Source: a virus. Taken from it: 34,594 bases of DNA. The notes under the pieces are model-generated. The model was not told the origin of the DNA. It did no database searches and saw nothing but the letters and a program-made list of their open reading frames with translations. Of this stretch, positions 27,717-34,594 are shown one piece after another (positions within the stretch are counted from its first letter, which is position 1; each line of letters begins with the position of its first letter). The DNA is taken from positions 1-34,594 of the IMG/VR virus record IMGVR_UViG_3300043409_000980. The stretch is one strand, 5' to 3'. Position numbers and translations under genes: made by a program.

Positions 27717-28334
27717 TTACTTTAACTTTCGATAGATGGCAAATACGCTCTCGTTAAGGTCAAATCGCGAAATAAATTCGCAACGCTTGAGGACAAACTT
27801 GAGGGCTGTCTGAGTTGAATCCCAGTTCACATCGTCCATGACCAGATAGCCGCCAACCTTCAGCTTCGGAAGCCAGTTGACGACATCGCTCGTAGACGGC
27901 CATTCAGCGTGATTAGCATCGATGTGAACCATGTCCATGTCTGGCAGAAATCGTGAAGCGTCCCACGAAGACATACGGCAGAACTGAATGTTCTTCACGA
28001 CTCCAGCGCGAACTGTGTGTCCAACAAAAGCCTCGTAGTGCCTGTCCAGATCAAGCGTAGCCCACCACTCTTGATTCGCAGTAGACTCGTCATCGATACA
28101 GTCCTCTTTCTTCCAAGAGTCGATGGCATAGACGGTTCCGCTTCCGTTGAGCTTACATGCGTAGGCTAGAGCAAGCGTTGACTTGCCTTCAAAAACACCT
28201 ACTTCAGCAATCCTTTGAGGCTTTGATTCGAGGACAAGCTTGGCAATTTCAAGCCCCTTTTTCGGATCGCACCATCCTCCCATTTTGGGGAACTGATCGG
28301 CGATGAATTGAGCGACATTTTGTTCGTTTTCCAT
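27717..28334 (-). CDS. Class I SAM-dependent methyltransferase (Methyltransf_24-like)
   Basis: 205 residues. The SAM-binding motif is PQRIAEVGVFEGKSTLALAY, followed by GTVYAIDSW (acidic ribose-binding residue), then MDMVHIDANHAEWPSTSDVV, NWLPKLKVGGYLVMDDVNW. The HIDxxH and GGxxxxDD order is typical of Methyltransf_24 enzymes, which methylate sugars or small molecules. It is placed 4 bases after the portal stop and heads the cassette. Confidence 0.75.
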   Translation of the reverse strand: MENEQNVAQFIADQFPKMGGWCDPKKGLEIAKLVLESKPQRIAEVGVFEGKSTLALAYACKLNGSGTVYAIDSWKKEDCIDDESTANQEWWATLDLDRHYEAFVGHTVRAGVVKNIQFCRMSSWDASRFLPDMDMVHIDANHAEWPSTSDVVNWLPKLKVGGYLVMDDVNWDSTQTALKFVLKRCEFISRFDLNESVFAIYRKLK

Positions 28335-28337
28335 ATT

Positions 28338-30587
28338 TTATCCCTGACGCGACAAGTTGGATTCCGCAGTTGCATTCGCACGCTGAATATCAGCGGTTGT
28401 CTTCGCATTCCGGCGTGACAAATCTGCCATCGCCTTCGTGTTCTGACGCTGGATGTTGGCCATAGTCTCGGCGTTCTGGCGAGCGATTTTCGCCTGAACC
28501 TCCGCGTTCATCACGGCTGTACGAGGATCGGAGCCTTGCTGAATCGCCTGAGCTTGCTGCTGCTGAGCCATCGCTTGCTGCTGTTCTTGGAGCATCTGGC
28601 CAAGCTGCTCGACGGTCTGACCGAGCATCCCGAGCTGCTGGACGTACGCATCGACCTGCTGCTTGCGCGACGGATCGGTTGCGAGCCTCTGGATGTGCTG
28701 CTGAACATGCTGACCAATACCCTGCATGAAGAGCATGATTTCTTCTGGGTTACCGCCACCTTGAAGCGATGACGCTGCTTCGTTCGCCGCGCCAAGGTGA
28801 GTCTCGATGTGAATGATCTGATTCTGCGTATCGGTGACGAGCGGCATGTTGCCCTGACGCAGCGAGGCGTGTTCGAGAACGGCCAGAGCGGCTTGATCCT
28901 GCGTACGAGACGACTGGAGCTGAGAGGGCAGATAACGATCCACCATCTGTTGGCCAACCTGTGCGGCAATATAGTCCTTGAGCAGGTTAATTTTGCCGCC
29001 CTCTGGAAGCGAACCGGACAACTGGAGAAGCGAACCAAGAAGCTGTTGCTTAGCGAACTGTGAACCTTGGCCCACAGTCCTAGTCGCCTCAACGTAGTCG
29101 ATGTCGATCATCGCTTGCACGGGAACGCCGCGCTCTTTGCATCGACGCTGGAACTCAATGGCGTCCTTATCGGACTTCGTAATCGGGTTCAGATTAGGAT
29201 TCGAAGCGCGGTTGTACCGTTCCTCAAAGAAAGAATCGAGCTGAGTGTAGTATCGGCTCAACTGGGTCTTACCGATGGCCGACTGCTGCGAGACGATGGC
29301 TTGGACTTCCGTCGCTGTACGGGGGTTGCCCTGCGGCTTGTTGAGCGATTGGCGATACTGAGAGAGATTGCCTTGAAGAACATTTTCAAGGTCCGCATTG
29401 ACCGCCATTGGAGCATCCAGAACTCCAGCAATATTCTGCTGAACGACTTCGTAATCTGGCGGAAGTATGGCATACGGTCCTTGCTGTACGACGCTTGTCT
29501 TGCTCAGTGCATTGGCGTTCAGGGGTCGAAATAGAATCTGAGTCCTCGCAAACGCGCTGTCTACCATTGAGCAGCGAAGGCGATTCTTGAGTTCCATCGG
29601 CTGAAGCATCTTGATGCCCAAGCCCTTAACGCCGTGATGCTCGCCGTCGCCACGGTCGTAGTACATCGGATGAATGACCTGCTCCCACCGGCTAAACCGG
29701 CGAAGCTTGCGATACATGAAGTCTTCGCTGTCGCGCTCGTCGATGATTACATGGCTGATTTGACCATCGAATTCCTTGTAGAAAACGTGGCACATCAGCA
29801 CCACCTCGGAACGAGCGGAAAACGTGATGTCGTTTGAGCGAAGCTGCTTCTGGAAGAACTCCCAGTCGTATTGAACGCCTGAACGATACGGTTCGGGCAT
29901 CGCAGCGCGAATACGCTGGCGGACATAATCGACATCCCAACCGGAAGCTTTTGCCGCCTCTTCGTCTTGGATCTTCTCGAACAGATCATCCACGCCCATG
30001 CGCGTGCGAACGCAGGCCACCTTCCAGTCGCTTACGTTTGACTTGGTGCCGTCTGGGACGAGTAGATCCGTCGCCATGATGGCTTTGCAGCGCCAGTTGG
30101 TATTGTCCTCGAAGATCAGCGGACCATCGCCAATGAGAACCATCTCACGCTGCGAGAGCTGCATGATGTAGTCGAAGTCCTTGTCGAGCTTCTGGAGCCG
30201 GTCAAACTCCTCGGTGATAATCTTCGACCATTCCTCCCGCTTATCCATGTCATTACCGTACGCGGTGCGAATGTTCGTGTAGGTCGGAACCTCGGCGAAC
30301 ACGTCGTAGAAGGCGGACATTGCCAGCGTGAGGAACGCTTCCGACTCACGGAAGTTGACGTTGGTGCGGAACGCTTGGTTGTTGCGACGCAGTTCTGCTG
30401 GATTGTACGGAGGATTTCCATCGACCAGACCGCGCAGCTTGGCTCGCGTACTATTACGCAGCTCATCGGCCATGATAAGCTTCTGGAAGATTTCGCGAGC
30501 GGATGCCGCGTCGGCTATGCGCGTTTCAGGCGCTTTGCCGTCTTCGTTGATAGTTTCAAGCGGCAGTTGGGCTAGGTTTCCGTACAT
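28338..30587 (-). CDS. Portal protein with repeated C-terminal coiled coil
   Basis: 749 residues, the length of large portals of podovirus-like phages. The N-terminal two-thirds includes RNNQAFRTNVNFRESEAFLT, EWSKIITEEFDRLQKLDKDF, a clip/stem-like LGIKMLQPMELKNRLRCSMV, and NPRTATEVQAIVSQQSAIGK, a widely seen portal signature (P-x-TA-x-E). After residue 600 it becomes Gln-rich (EQLGQMLQEQQQAMAQQQ) and ends in five 11-residue repeats (694-748). It forms the dodecameric ring through which DNA is packaged. It follows the large terminase and a zinc-finger gene. Confidence 0.82.
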   Translation of the reverse strand: MYGNLAQLPLETINEDGKAPETRIADAASAREIFQKLIMADELRNSTRAKLRGLVDGNPPYNPAELRRNNQAFRTNVNFRESEAFLTLAMSAFYDVFAEVPTYTNIRTAYGNDMDKREEWSKIITEEFDRLQKLDKDFDYIMQLSQREMVLIGDGPLIFEDNTNWRCKAIMATDLLVPDGTKSNVSDWKVACVRTRMGVDDLFEKIQDEEAAKASGWDVDYVRQRIRAAMPEPYRSGVQYDWEFFQKQLRSNDITFSARSEVVLMCHVFYKEFDGQISHVIIDERDSEDFMYRKLRRFSRWEQVIHPMYYDRGDGEHHGVKGLGIKMLQPMELKNRLRCSMVDSAFARTQILFRPLNANALSKTSVVQQGPYAILPPDYEVVQQNIAGVLDAPMAVNADLENVLQGNLSQYRQSLNKPQGNPRTATEVQAIVSQQSAIGKTQLSRYYTQLDSFFEERYNRASNPNLNPITKSDKDAIEFQRRCKERGVPVQAMIDIDYVEATRTVGQGSQFAKQQLLGSLLQLSGSLPEGGKINLLKDYIAAQVGQQMVDRYLPSQLQSSRTQDQAALAVLEHASLRQGNMPLVTDTQNQIIHIETHLGAANEAASSLQGGGNPEEIMLFMQGIGQHVQQHIQRLATDPSRKQQVDAYVQQLGMLGQTVEQLGQMLQEQQQAMAQQQQAQAIQQGSDPRTAVMNAEVQAKIARQNAETMANIQRQNTKAMADLSRRNAKTTADIQRANATAESNLSRQG
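28344..28508 (-). repeat. Five 11-residue (33-bp) repeats at the portal C-terminus
   Basis: Units NAEVQAKIARQ, NAETMANIQRQ, NTKAMADLSRR, NAKTTADIQRA and NATAESNLSRQ follow one another without gaps (residues 694-748). The pattern N-(A/T)-x-x-x-(A/S)-x-(I/L)-x-R-x fits a hendecad coiled coil. Confidence 0.85.
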
Positions 30588-31201
30588 GGTCGTTTTTTCC
30601 AGCAGTGAGCCGGAAGGTTTTCGTTCTCTGTAGCGTCCGAGAATTTATGAAGGGTTTCAATGGGAAACCAAACCATGCTTCTGATAAAGCAACCGCAAAA
30701 CTCGCAGCTTTGCAGGCTTTCGTCTACCGGAGTGCTGCCGTGTTGAGAGAAAGTTTTGACAGCATCCTTTAGCACACGGGCGTTGCATCCTGTGCATCCG
30801 AGTGGTTTTCGATTGTAAACGCAGGTCGAGCAGATGCTTGCGCGTCGATTCGCCTCCGCCTGATCCACCTTACCGCCGCCAACCGTAAGTCCGTGGAGAA
30901 GACTCATGCTGAACCGAATGACATCGCCGATCTGAAGCGATTTACGTCCCTCTGGCTTGGGAACATTAACTTCGTTGTAAGAACAATCGGCACCGTTACG
31001 ACACGCATATTCGGTGATTAAATCGTCAAGGTTGCTCGGGATTTGAATCGCGTTTGCCGTGTAGTGATTGCGAACAAACTCATGGAGCTGCGCCCACGAT
31101 CCTCCGGGTACTTCAATCCCAGTCTCAGGAATGCGGTAATGCCATCCGCCGGGGATGACCATGTGTTCGTTCAGAACTTTGTAACCAGTGGTTTTGCTCA
31201 T
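30572..31201 (-). CDS. Zinc-ribbon protein between terminase and portal
   Basis: 209 residues, coupled to the terminase by ATGA and overlapping the portal start by 16 bases. The N-terminus resembles small phage proteins (MVIPGGWHYRIPETGIEVPG, SWAQLHEFVRNHYTANAI). The C-terminal half carries cysteine pairs: RRASICSTCVYNRKPLGCTG-C, SCEFCGCFIRSMVWFP and AHCWKKRPC, enough for two zinc sites. The function is unknown; the position suggests packaging or head assembly. Confidence 0.62.
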   Translation of the reverse strand: MSKTTGYKVLNEHMVIPGGWHYRIPETGIEVPGGSWAQLHEFVRNHYTANAIQIPSNLDDLITEYACRNGADCSYNEVNVPKPEGRKSLQIGDVIRFSMSLLHGLTVGGGKVDQAEANRRASICSTCVYNRKPLGCTGCNARVLKDAVKTFSQHGSTPVDESLQSCEFCGCFIRSMVWFPIETLHKFSDATENENLPAHCWKKRPCTET

Positions 31202-32883
31202 GCTTCAATCGTTTCGTCGTAGTAAATTGAATCTGCGTCCTTCACTAGCTTTTCCCAGACCTTATCCATCTTTGTGAAGCGCGGCTCTAAAACAGCAGTT
31301 TTGCGGACCAGATCAAGCAAGACTACAGCAGCGTCGGCCAAATCAGGCGATTTTCCCGTCCGTTGCTTCATCACGGTCTTGGATTCGACCGATATCTTCC
31401 GCTTGGAATCATCGAACATACGGGCGCAGAACTCTTGAAGTGTCTCGATATCCATGCCGCCAAGGCGCTCTTCAACGGCCCATTTACGCATCGAGAACCA
31501 GAGTTCTGTCACCTTTCTATCGTAAGCCTCATTGCATGGCCTACTGTCCTCGTCGCTGACAGGAATCGTTGATGGCGAGCCACCGAATTCAACGCGATGA
31601 ATTACACCCCATTCGCGGGTCAAGATGTCGGCCAAACCACCGCCTTCACCGCTTGAATCCAGACCAAATTTGTCCGGTGGAACACCGCGCTTGTTGCATT
31701 CCTCTTTAACCCGATTGGCTATCTGGTAATGCACCGGCTCCGTTAGCTGAGCGTTGACGGATATGTGGATGATGTCCTGAAAAAGTATGCTGACCTTGTC
31801 GTTTGCGGTGCCAACCTTGGCAAAGCGAAGGATACATCTGTCACCGCCAAAGCCCGGATCAAGACCGGCTACAATTTGGACGTTGGTCGTAAACACCAAA
31901 TTCTTTGTAGGTGTGTGCGTCTCGATCAATGATTCGGACAAGACCGTCTTGACCATGCCGTCCGGCGACCAGAATCCGCGTGTGTACTTCCAGAACGTAG
32001 GGCTTTGCTCGCCCTCATGGCGCATTGCCGACAAGACCTGATCCTGAGTAATAAGGTACGGATACTTCGTGCGCCCCTCGCTGATGTTCGGCGACTTCAT
32101 GCCGTCAAAGCGTCGGCACATCCCGCGTTCTGTCAGCCAATGCTGGTCTTCAATCGTTACGCTGCGCCAACCCTTTGTCGGTGTGCAGAAGCGTCCGTGT
32201 GGATCAAACTTTGAGGCAGGGTTTCCGATGACCAACATCTTGAACTCGCGGCAACCCTTAGAAAGGTTCGTACACGCTTCGAAAGCCGCTTCAGGCGTAT
32301 CCGTAGCTTCGTCGATAATAACCATCACACGCTCGGCGTGGATGCCCTGAATGTTGGCCACAGCCTTGGATGTGTTGCCCTCGGCGACGGCGATAGCGGA
32401 AATGGAATGTCGGTCGTCGCCTTTGATGGCTTGAAGACTCATCTTCGAATCGACCATGTTTCCGGGGAATCCGCGTGATTTCCGAACAAGATCTTGAAGA
32501 TTGGCCCACATACGCTTTCGGATCATCTTTGCCGTCGTAGACGTAAGAACAACGGTTGTCTTGGAGGGGTTTGCCAGCCACCAAACAGTCGCAAAGAGCG
32601 TCGCGCCGAAAGTCTTTCCGCTCGCACCGCAACCGGCCCATCCGACGTAGTCGTGTTCACAAAGACCTTCGACTTGTGCTTCGAGCCACGGGTTCCAGCT
32701 CATCTTCGGCCATAACATTTTCGTGGCGTTACGAAAATGATCGAAAGTACCCAGTCCGCCCTCATTCGGTTGGAGCCGATTTCGGAATGCGTAAAGTTCC
32801 AGTTCTAGGTCTGGAATCTTGACTGGCGAACGAATCCCGTACTTGTGGTCGATCAATGGATGCTCTGACACTTGCTCTGGCAT
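31198..32883 (-). CDS. terL: Terminase large subunit
   Basis: 561 residues. The packaging ATPase domain has Walker A GCGASGKT (about residues 85-92) and Walker B VMVIIDEATD (about 187-196). The RNase H-like nuclease domain shows IVAGLDPGFGGDRCILRFAK, FGLDSSGEGGGLAD and SPDLADAAVVLLDL, with the expected acidic residues. ATG 32883 (MPEQVSEH) is preferred over the longer frame because AAGG lies 7 bases upstream; ATG 32898 is an alternative. It heads the leftward head-assembly operon, divergent from the collagen-like fibre gene. Confidence 0.94.
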   Translation of the reverse strand: MPEQVSEHPLIDHKYGIRSPVKIPDLELELYAFRNRLQPNEGGLGTFDHFRNATKMLWPKMSWNPWLEAQVEGLCEHDYVGWAGCGASGKTFGATLFATVWWLANPSKTTVVLTSTTAKMIRKRMWANLQDLVRKSRGFPGNMVDSKMSLQAIKGDDRHSISAIAVAEGNTSKAVANIQGIHAERVMVIIDEATDTPEAAFEACTNLSKGCREFKMLVIGNPASKFDPHGRFCTPTKGWRSVTIEDQHWLTERGMCRRFDGMKSPNISEGRTKYPYLITQDQVLSAMRHEGEQSPTFWKYTRGFWSPDGMVKTVLSESLIETHTPTKNLVFTTNVQIVAGLDPGFGGDRCILRFAKVGTANDKVSILFQDIIHISVNAQLTEPVHYQIANRVKEECNKRGVPPDKFGLDSSGEGGGLADILTREWGVIHRVEFGGSPSTIPVSDEDSRPCNEAYDRKVTELWFSMRKWAVEERLGGMDIETLQEFCARMFDDSKRKISVESKTVMKQRTGKSPDLADAAVVLLDLVRKTAVLEPRFTKMDKVWEKLVKDADSIYYDETIEA

Positions 32884-32937
32884 AGTTTGGCCTTGCATTA
32901 GTTCTCGCTGGACTTGACGGTCTGGCAAAGGAAAAAT

Positions 32938-34131
32938 ATGCCGTCGCAACTTGTTTCTTCAACCGGCTGTTGCCAGCCTTGCGATACCGTTCCGGTTGTC
33001 GTGAACGTCCCCGGACCACAGGGTGCTGCGGGTACTAACGGAACAAACGGCGCGAACGGGGAAAATGCGTTCTCGTATACGACCGCGTCGTTTGTAGTTC
33101 CGACGTTTGGAGCATCGGTTGTCGTTGCGGTTGCGAACACTTCGTTTCTTCCAGAGTCGGTTGCTGGACAATTTTTTGTATCGGTTCAGGGATGCGGCTA
33201 CTTGCAGGTTACATCGGTAGACGGTTTGCTGGTAACCCTACAAAACCCACTTGCAGGCGTTCTCGGAATCCCAAATGCGATTCCTACGACGGTGATTCCT
33301 ATTGGTTCACTTATCACGCTGTCGGGTGCAATTGGCGCTACGGGTGCGGCAGGAGCGTCTGGCGGAGCATCCTCCGCAGCGACGTACATTGTTCGAACTC
33401 CCGACGCATCGGTTCCAAGCGCGACGGCGCTCAATTCATTTTCATCTGGTTATCTCAAGACCCAAGGGTCGAGCGGATCTGGATTTCTATCGACCGTCGC
33501 AACGGTTCCTGTGGGAGACATCAGCGGCGTGTTGCCGGTTGCAAACGGTGGAACGAACGTCGCAACCATACCTACCAATGGCCAACTGCTCATTGGCAAC
33601 GGAACGGGATACACGCTGGCAAGTCTGACCGCAGGGTCGAACATCACGATTACGCCCGGTGCAGGCACGATTAGCATCGCATCGACAGCCAGCGGAGCAG
33701 CGTTCACTTACGTCACGTTTACGCGGAGGGTTACTTCAAATGCGCCGACAATGAGCGCCGTTGCAAGCAACCCGTTCAATTCGACTACCTACCCGTCAGT
33801 AACCTATTCTGGAATTGATACGGTATCAGGATTTACTCCCGCAACCGGAAGGTTTGTTGCGGCAAATTCTGGGTATTATAGGTTAAGCTCTATAGTTCAT
33901 AATGGATTTGTTGGCGGTGTTTACGACATAACTCTACAAATCAGAAAGAACGGAACACCTATTTACAGTGTTGGATACCGCATATCAGCGGTAGATGAGC
34001 CGCCTGTTGCTGTAGAGGTTTTAGATCAAGCGTCGATTTCTGATTTCTACGAACTTTTTATAACATCGGCAACAAACACATCTTTGTTTAACGTCAACTC
34101 ATCATTCTCCATCCAGCGGATTCAGGCTTAA
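32938..34131 (+). CDS. Collagen-like fibre protein with C-terminal jelly-roll-like domain
   Basis: 397 residues from ATG 32938, with AAAGGA 6 bases upstream. The N-terminus has a Cys pair (TGCCQPCD). It is followed by collagen-type Gly-x-y triplets (GPQGAAGTNGTNGANGEN, about residues 26-43) and a second Gly-rich stretch (GAIGATGAAGASGGASS). Beta-rich repeats follow (ISGVLPVANGGTNVATIPTN, the GxLPVANGGT motif of phage fibres). The last 140 residues (GYYRLSSIVHNGFVGGVYDI, TLQIRKNGTPIYSVGYR) resemble C1q/TNF-type jelly rolls. Probable trimeric receptor-binding fibre. Confidence 0.75.
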   Translation: MPSQLVSSTGCCQPCDTVPVVVNVPGPQGAAGTNGTNGANGENAFSYTTASFVVPTFGASVVVAVANTSFLPESVAGQFFVSVQGCGYLQVTSVDGLLVTLQNPLAGVLGIPNAIPTTVIPIGSLITLSGAIGATGAAGASGGASSAATYIVRTPDASVPSATALNSFSSGYLKTQGSSGSGFLSTVATVPVGDISGVLPVANGGTNVATIPTNGQLLIGNGTGYTLASLTAGSNITITPGAGTISIASTASGAAFTYVTFTRRVTSNAPTMSAVASNPFNSTTYPSVTYSGIDTVSGFTPATGRFVAANSGYYRLSSIVHNGFVGGVYDITLQIRKNGTPIYSVGYRISAVDEPPVAVEVLDQASISDFYELFITSATNTSLFNVNSSFSIQRIQA

Positions 34132-34134
34132 GCC

Positions 34135-34594
34135 ATGAGCGAACGCGCACCACGGCGGTACACGGATGGGTCTGTCACCTTTGAGGGTGGCATTGACGCT
34201 GGTGTGATGCCGTCTGAGGTGGACAAAAATCAGGTCGCCTTCGCGGTAAATGCCAGCTTTCGACAAGGATTCATCTCTCCTCGACCCGGTTTCATCCAGA
34301 AAGATTACGACGTATGCTTGTCGATTACGGCAGACAGCACACTCGTTACTGCGGATCAAACCAATGTCACGGCGGACGGCTACTCCGAGGAGTGCTATGG
34401 TTCGAGCAATTTGACCGGCGTGTTCCAGTGTGCGCTTCCGTACATCGGCGACAACGGAGCGACGTTTATCCTGATGCTAATCAGTGGTAAAGTGTGGCTT
34501 TACGACTGCCTTCAAAACAGCGTTCAGAACCTTTCAGCTTCGCCCAATCTTGAGAACCCATCAAACATACTCGATGGCTGGATGGTTCAGGCGG
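34135..34594 (+). CDS. Probable tail accessory/beta-propeller protein (partial, 3' end outside window)
   Basis: 153 codons visible from ATG 34135, 3 bases after the fibre stop. The N-terminus (VTFEGGIDAGVMPSEVDKNQ, VAFAVNASFRQGFISPRPGF) has the N-Q-x5-N-x3-R-x-G-x4-RPG pattern of phage tail-tube or DNA-stabilisation beta-propeller proteins. Residues 64-81 carry T-A-D-x-T repeats like those of the 20150 gene. GDNGATFILMLISGKVWLYD suggests propeller blades. Confidence 0.6.
   Translation, partial: MSERAPRRYTDGSVTFEGGIDAGVMPSEVDKNQVAFAVNASFRQGFISPRPGFIQKDYDVCLSITADSTLVTADQTNVTADGYSEECYGSSNLTGVFQCALPYIGDNGATFILMLISGKVWLYDCLQNSVQNLSASPNLENPSNILDGWMVQA

Overview
The window looks like about 34.6 kb of a tailed double-stranded DNA bacteriophage (Caudoviricetes). 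It encodes a large terminase, a portal, a probable scaffold and major capsid protein, a probable small terminase, fibre proteins with a self-cleaving S74 tail domain, and a lysis set (lysozyme-like hydrolase, holin-like proteins, outer-membrane lipoprotein). It also carries a phage-type recombination set: RecE-like and RecT-like proteins, SSB, a RuvC-like resolvase and an SF2 helicase. I see no integrase, tRNA, rRNA, CRISPR array or insertion sequence. The lipoprotein at 22.6-22.9 kb looks like an outer spanin, which suggests a Gram-negative host. Closer host assignment is not possible from the sequence alone. Both ends of the window cut through genes, so it is probably part of a larger genome.

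Layout. (1) 1-15562, minus strand: one long, tightly packed block of over 40 small genes read leftward. Most neighbours overlap by ATGA or GTGA, so translation is probably coupled. Its upstream part (10.1-15.6 kb) holds small unknown genes, three tandem HTPGPW-family copies and the lysozyme-like gene. The middle (6.4-10 kb) holds the recombination genes, an HTH protein and an HNH endonuclease. The downstream part (0-6.3 kb) holds repeat-related small coiled-coil proteins, helicase, SSB, a PAPS-reductase-like protein and RuvC. (2) 15563-15812: divergent control region. (3) 15813-23022, plus strand: probable small terminase, PD-(D/E)XK-like protein, major capsid protein candidate, an HNH gene bracketed by two terminators, small tail/fibre genes, S74 fibre, holins and spanin. 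It ends at a bidirectional terminator at about 23.05 kb. (4) 23087-32883, minus strand: large terminase, zinc-finger protein, portal, a five-gene glycan/methyltransferase cassette, a small protein and the scaffold candidate. (5) 32938-34594, plus strand: a collagen-like fibre with a C-terminal jelly-roll-like domain, then a probable tail accessory gene that runs off the end.

How it fits together. Block 1 looks like the early/replication-recombination arm; blocks 3-5 look like the late, virion and lysis arm. The most unusual part is the cassette at 24.5-28.3 kb. Two GT25-like glycosyltransferases, two class I methyltransferase-like proteins and a beta-propeller protein resembling GH130/GH43 enzymes sit inside the portal-to-scaffold operon. 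This suggests that a virion protein, or the host surface, is glycosylated late in infection. Other notable signals are 11-residue repeats at the portal C-terminus, duplicated modules at 4.4-5.8 kb, start codons preceded by an ATCCC/CCGCGCATC leader instead of a Shine-Dalgarno site at 11.5-15.2 kb, and operator-like repeat clusters at 9.3 and 10.05 kb. No gene-free stretch exceeds 300 bases; the longest is 15563-15812.
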